A stretch of DNA of 64,000 nt from the NCBI GenBank assembly GCA_026168455.1, contig CM047428.1, forward strand, positions 2,050,887 through 2,114,886, in the 5' to 3' direction. The translations under genes were made by a program, and so were the position numbers. The DNA comes from Theocolax elegans. Its lineage: Eukaryota > Arthropoda > Insecta > Hymenoptera > Cerocephalidae. This document shows positions 60,901 through 64,000 of this stretch, one piece after another. A model generated the notes under the pieces. The model did not search any database. It saw only the letters and a program-made list of their open reading frames with translations, and had not been told where the DNA came from. Each line of letters starts with the position of its first letter. Position 1 is the stretch's first letter.

Positions 60901-63473
60901 GTGGTTTGGTATCTGGCGCTTTCTCGGGATCTAGGGTTTTACCCTTTGATCCAATGCCTGGAAATGCATTTAAAGTTTATAACGATATTGCTCATTGTGC
61001 GATTGAGTTTCTTGATTATATACAAAAATGTACATCACTTACGTGCGAGCTCTAGGTCTTTTGAACCGCAGCCGTTTAGGCGATCGTCTTTTACATCACC
61101 CTCTGTAATCACAAAAAATTTAATAATGTAATACCGTTATAAATGTAAATTACATTAATTGGCAATAAAGAATTCTACTCCTTATCATCACTGACTTCGC
61201 CGGAACTTCGGGAAATCTTTTCTGGTAGACGAATATCAAATAATTCATATATGAAATACGTTGACGATCTCGTAAACTTTTTGACGAAAGTTATACGTAG
61301 TTAATAAAAAATTGAACTCAAGTTTAATCGCTGATCACTCGGAAACAATCAGAAGTTGATAGTCAAACTCAAATCTATCAAAAAGCTGAGATCAAGTTTA
61401 TACGATTTGAAAGAGAAAGAAAAAGCTCAAATACCGTCAAATCCGTTCGCAGAATAATTTTATGTTAATAAAGACTATTAATTCTATATATTTTGACGCA
61501 TACAGAAAGTATAAGTATCAAACTTCCTTTTACCGATAGTATCTTAAAGTGAGCAATTATCTAAAAAAAAGGTGGGAAGTACCAATTTCTGATCAGTAAA
61601 TTATCAATTCCTAGTTAAGAAGGTGACATACCCGGTGGGTTACCCACCGAGCAAAACAGATATTTATTATATTTTATACAACAAAATATGCAATTTTATG
61701 TAAAACCCGAATACAGAACTGCACTAGATTATTCAATTATAAGTAATTCTATAAGTTCCAGCTCAGTATAATAAGAACACACTAATAAATTTCTACACCG
61801 AAAATGTACGATTATTTGTGATTTTTCGGTGCAAAAATCTTTTAGGGTGTCTTTGTCGTATTGACCTGGAAATTAGTAGATTGATTTATTATTTAATTAT
61901 CTAGTACAGTTCCGTATTCGGAATTTGCGAAAAATTGCGTATTTTTTTTTTTAAATAAATGTAATAATTATCTTTTTTTCCTCAGTCGGTAACACACCAG
62001 GTATGCCATCCCCTTGACACTGCTAATCAATTATTGATTGTTTAATCTTTAAATTGTATGTAGCAACGATTAGATTTATGTAAATCTTATTATTTTATTA
62101 AAATAATATATTGATCAGAATTTGGCTAATGATCATAACAATTGGATATTTTACGGAATTTCAATTTGGTCGAAAGTTATGGAAAAAAATAAGAATTAGA
62201 AAAAATTTTAACAAAAATTTAGTATCATAAAAATTCTCTCTAAATCTTATTTCTTCCATAATTTTTGACCAAATTGAAATATATTTGCGTTTTTGTTTTC
62301 TTTCAAATTGTATAAACTCGATCTCAAGTTTTTGATATATTTGAATTTATAATTATGTATCTACTTCTAATTGTTTCCAAATTATCAACGATTAAACTGA
62401 AGCGTATTCTTTTCACAATTTATCTTTATACTAGCCTATGAGGTTGAATTTTATATGAATCATTATACCAGAAATAAATTCCCAAAATTGCGACGAAATC
62501 CGTAAAACGAAGGGTGTAATTTCTCCATCTAAGTATACACAATATAAGAAGCTTTAAGGAATCGCTTATAAGAACAAGTGTTTAACTATGTATCCTCGGT
62601 AGTTTAATAATTAACGCGCGACCCAGTTATAAATACGAGAGCACGCGGACAATTAGTATATTAAGTATCGCGAGCTATATTATATACATATATAGATATA
62701 CAGAATTTCTTAAAATAATTTACAATCCAGCTGCTTTGTATTGTAATAAAACATTTCGTTGAGATAGAAAAAAAAAAGAAATCAACTGAATATTAACACA
62801 AAAGTTGAATAATTTTCATAAAATATTATATAAATAAAATTAGTTTAGTAGAATAATGAACGATTTTTTTAACAAAACGTAAATTAAGTTTAAATCAACT
62901 TAAACCTTATAAAAATACATATTATTTAAATTGCGTTTGTCTTCGATACAAATCTATTGTAAATGACGCGAAACTTTTAAAAACGGGAACCGAATTTCTA
63001 AGAGTTTTTAAGTTAAACCAGCTTTAGAATTTGATAAACAAAATTTCATATTCTGAAATTTCGTTAATTCCATAAATATTGTAAGGATGAAAACGCGTTT
63101 AATCGTAAACTATTAATTAGAGAGTAAAATTTCTATCAAAAATAATTATATAGATTTGAAAAAATATTGTTTAATACAAATAAATTTGTTTTATTATAAA
63201 AAATATTTTTGTTTTAAATTCATTTAATCGAGTCAACTCTAAATTTTTTGTGTAAATTGCCAGTAATATCCGAAGGCAGCATGAAAAATTAATTTTTGTG
63301 AGACTTTTATATTCATAAAATACAAATTATAGTGCACTATATATCGATCATTTTTATAAATATGTAGATAGTACATATTTAAATACATTTTCACTGATAC
63401 ACTGTATACACTGAGAGTCAATAAAATAAAATATGCAATATATATATAAAACTATCATCTCACTTTCTGTCAT
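57951..63473 (-). CDS. SV2-family major facilitator transporter
   Basis: Multi-pass membrane transporter of the SV2/organic-cation branch of the MFS. In insects the family is usually annotated as synaptic vesicle glycoprotein 2-like; the substrate is unknown. Exons on the minus strand: 63473-63464, 61102-61043, 60957-60862, 60761-60437, 60032-59911, 59243-59005, 58922-58469, 58380-58093, 58006-57951. All phases agree and give 549 aa. Seen: EEMDVISMSF in the first helix, ADALGRRK in the loop 2-3, a PESPKYLLSRGRYDEAL stretch after helix 6, MMWFPELFNRF plus a Cys-containing lumenal loop after helix 7, DRLGRKF in loop 8-9, and RATGIA in the last third. The first exon supplies only MTE plus one base and is inferred from a good donor (GTGAGA) and matching phase; the rest is firm. 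Confidence 0.88.
61195..62500. repeat. Outer inverted repeat of a nested element
   Basis: 61314-61430 (AAGTTTAATCGCTGAT, GGAAACAATCAGAAGT, GAGATCAAGTTTATACGATT) is the diverged inverse of 62284-62403. Weaker matching extends outward to about 61195 and 62500. A further hairpin pairs 62157-62205 with 62215-62282. Divergence suggests this is the oldest layer. Confidence 0.55.
61615..62017. mobile_element. Palindromic MITE, copy 2, inserted at a TTAA
   Basis: Same family as 22906-23291: ends AAGAAGGTGACATACCCGGT on the left and the complement of the CGGTAACACACCAGGTATGCC side on the right, with the inner CACCCTAAAAGATTTTTGCACC-like stem. The left boundary keeps TTAA (61615-61618). The right boundary reads TTGA (62014-62017), probably a mutated TTAA. 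Its flanks match 23432-23640, which has a single TTAA at the equivalent point. Confidence 0.75.
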
Positions 63474-64000
63474 CTCCTCGAAATATTTTCCGAGGTGATT
63501 TTGAAACAGGGAGAAAAGAGAAATATAAGTATAGCGAGACCCGATCCCTATATATTATTGCCGCGAACCGACTACGACTGAATCGCCAAAAGTACAAAGA
63601 GGATCGAGTTTTCTTGACGGTTTAAAGTTGAGTCACCTAAAGCGATAGGAAAACCAACGAGTCCTTTGACTCTAATCATCGTCGTACATATAAGTACTTT
63701 ATTATCTTTGATCCTCGTTATAAACCATTCAACTAACTACTTTTTCTCTCCTTTGTTTTCACTAGTGTGCAAAACAAAATACATCTTGTATATTACGTTT
63801 AATATTCCTTTTTTTTTTATCTGTTACCAGTCGTAATGAAAGTATCGTGTTGTTTAAACAGCCTTGTATACGTATAGTATCTCTTACGGCAATAATTAAA
63901 TTATTTGATTAATAACCTACTTTTGACATTTATTTCTAATAATAAAAATAATTTTATTGCTTCTCTTTTTTTTCCATCGCAATTCAAGAATCGTGTACGT
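63474..64000 (-). promoter_or_regulatory. 5' UTR and promoter side of the SV2-like gene
   Basis: On the minus strand, downstream of about 63640, the sequence GGTTCGCGGCAATAATATATAGGG at 63543-63567 has a TATA-like ATATATAG next to CG-rich sequence, about 80 bases before the inferred start codon. No other exon is visible up to the window end. Confidence 0.3.

Larger units (their letters stand above)
61103..63463. other. First intron of the SV2-like gene, filled with nested repeats
   Basis: 2.36 kb. It contains an outer inverted repeat (arms about 61195-61435 and 62284-62500), a small element matching 23432-23640, and the second TTAA MITE inside that. The rest (62520-63463) is plain AT-rich sequence. 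Confidence 0.6.

Overview
This 64 kb window is AT-rich eukaryotic nuclear DNA with intron-containing genes, GT-AG splice sites, long dinucleotide microsatellites and many small palindromic repeats. The recognisable genes (Nak/AAK1, Dsor1/MEK, integrin beta-PS, RpL17, an SV2-like transporter, Na,K-ATPase alpha) read as insect orthologues. Overall composition fits Hymenoptera, but the order is an inference. No bacterial-type, organellar or viral gene was seen.

Layout. 1-10032 has no gene: it is a patchwork of direct repeats, including a 2.63 kb tandem duplication and long CA tracts. 10033-22105 (minus) is the Numb-associated/AP2-associated kinase Nak; two of its 3' exons lie in a 504 bp block that is present twice. 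22106-25886 holds the Nak promoter side and a cluster of decayed mobile-element pieces. 25887-28450 (plus) encodes an RRM + F-box + leucine-rich-repeat protein. 28451-33952 is non-coding, with a 656 bp tandem duplication. 33953-44917 (minus) is the MAP kinase kinase Dsor1. Its largest intron contains a complete, divergent Na,K-ATPase alpha gene on the opposite strand (38866-43640). Two other Dsor1 introns each contain a large foldback element. 44918-48332 is the head-to-head promoter region of Dsor1 and myospheroid plus a long 5' UTR intron. 48333-52613 (plus) is integrin beta-PS (mys). 54128-54379 (minus) is a candidate small gene, divergent from RpL17 (54545-56026, plus). 57951-63473 (minus) is an SV2-family MFS transporter whose first intron holds a nest of inverted repeats.

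The six main gene models were assembled by hand from splice sites. Each keeps one open frame from ATG to stop: Nak 1381 aa, RRM/F-box 627 aa, Dsor1 427 aa, Na,K-ATPase 1019 aa (second Met), mys 850 aa, RpL17 185 aa; the SV2-like model gives 549 aa, with its 10-nt first exon the least certain part. The genes do not form a pathway. Themes that link some of them are adhesion and endocytic signalling (mys, Nak), Ras/ERK signalling (Dsor1) and membrane transport (ATPase, SV2-like).

The most notable signals are: the duplicated Nak exon pair, whose joint inclusion would create an immediate stop; a TTAA-flanked palindromic element for which the window also holds an unoccupied relative of its insertion site; the nested antisense Na,K-ATPase paralogue with changed ion-site and ouabain-site residues; and the large foldbacks next to Dsor1 exons. 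Several near-identical direct duplications occur in one window, so an assembly artefact must be excluded before biology is built on them.
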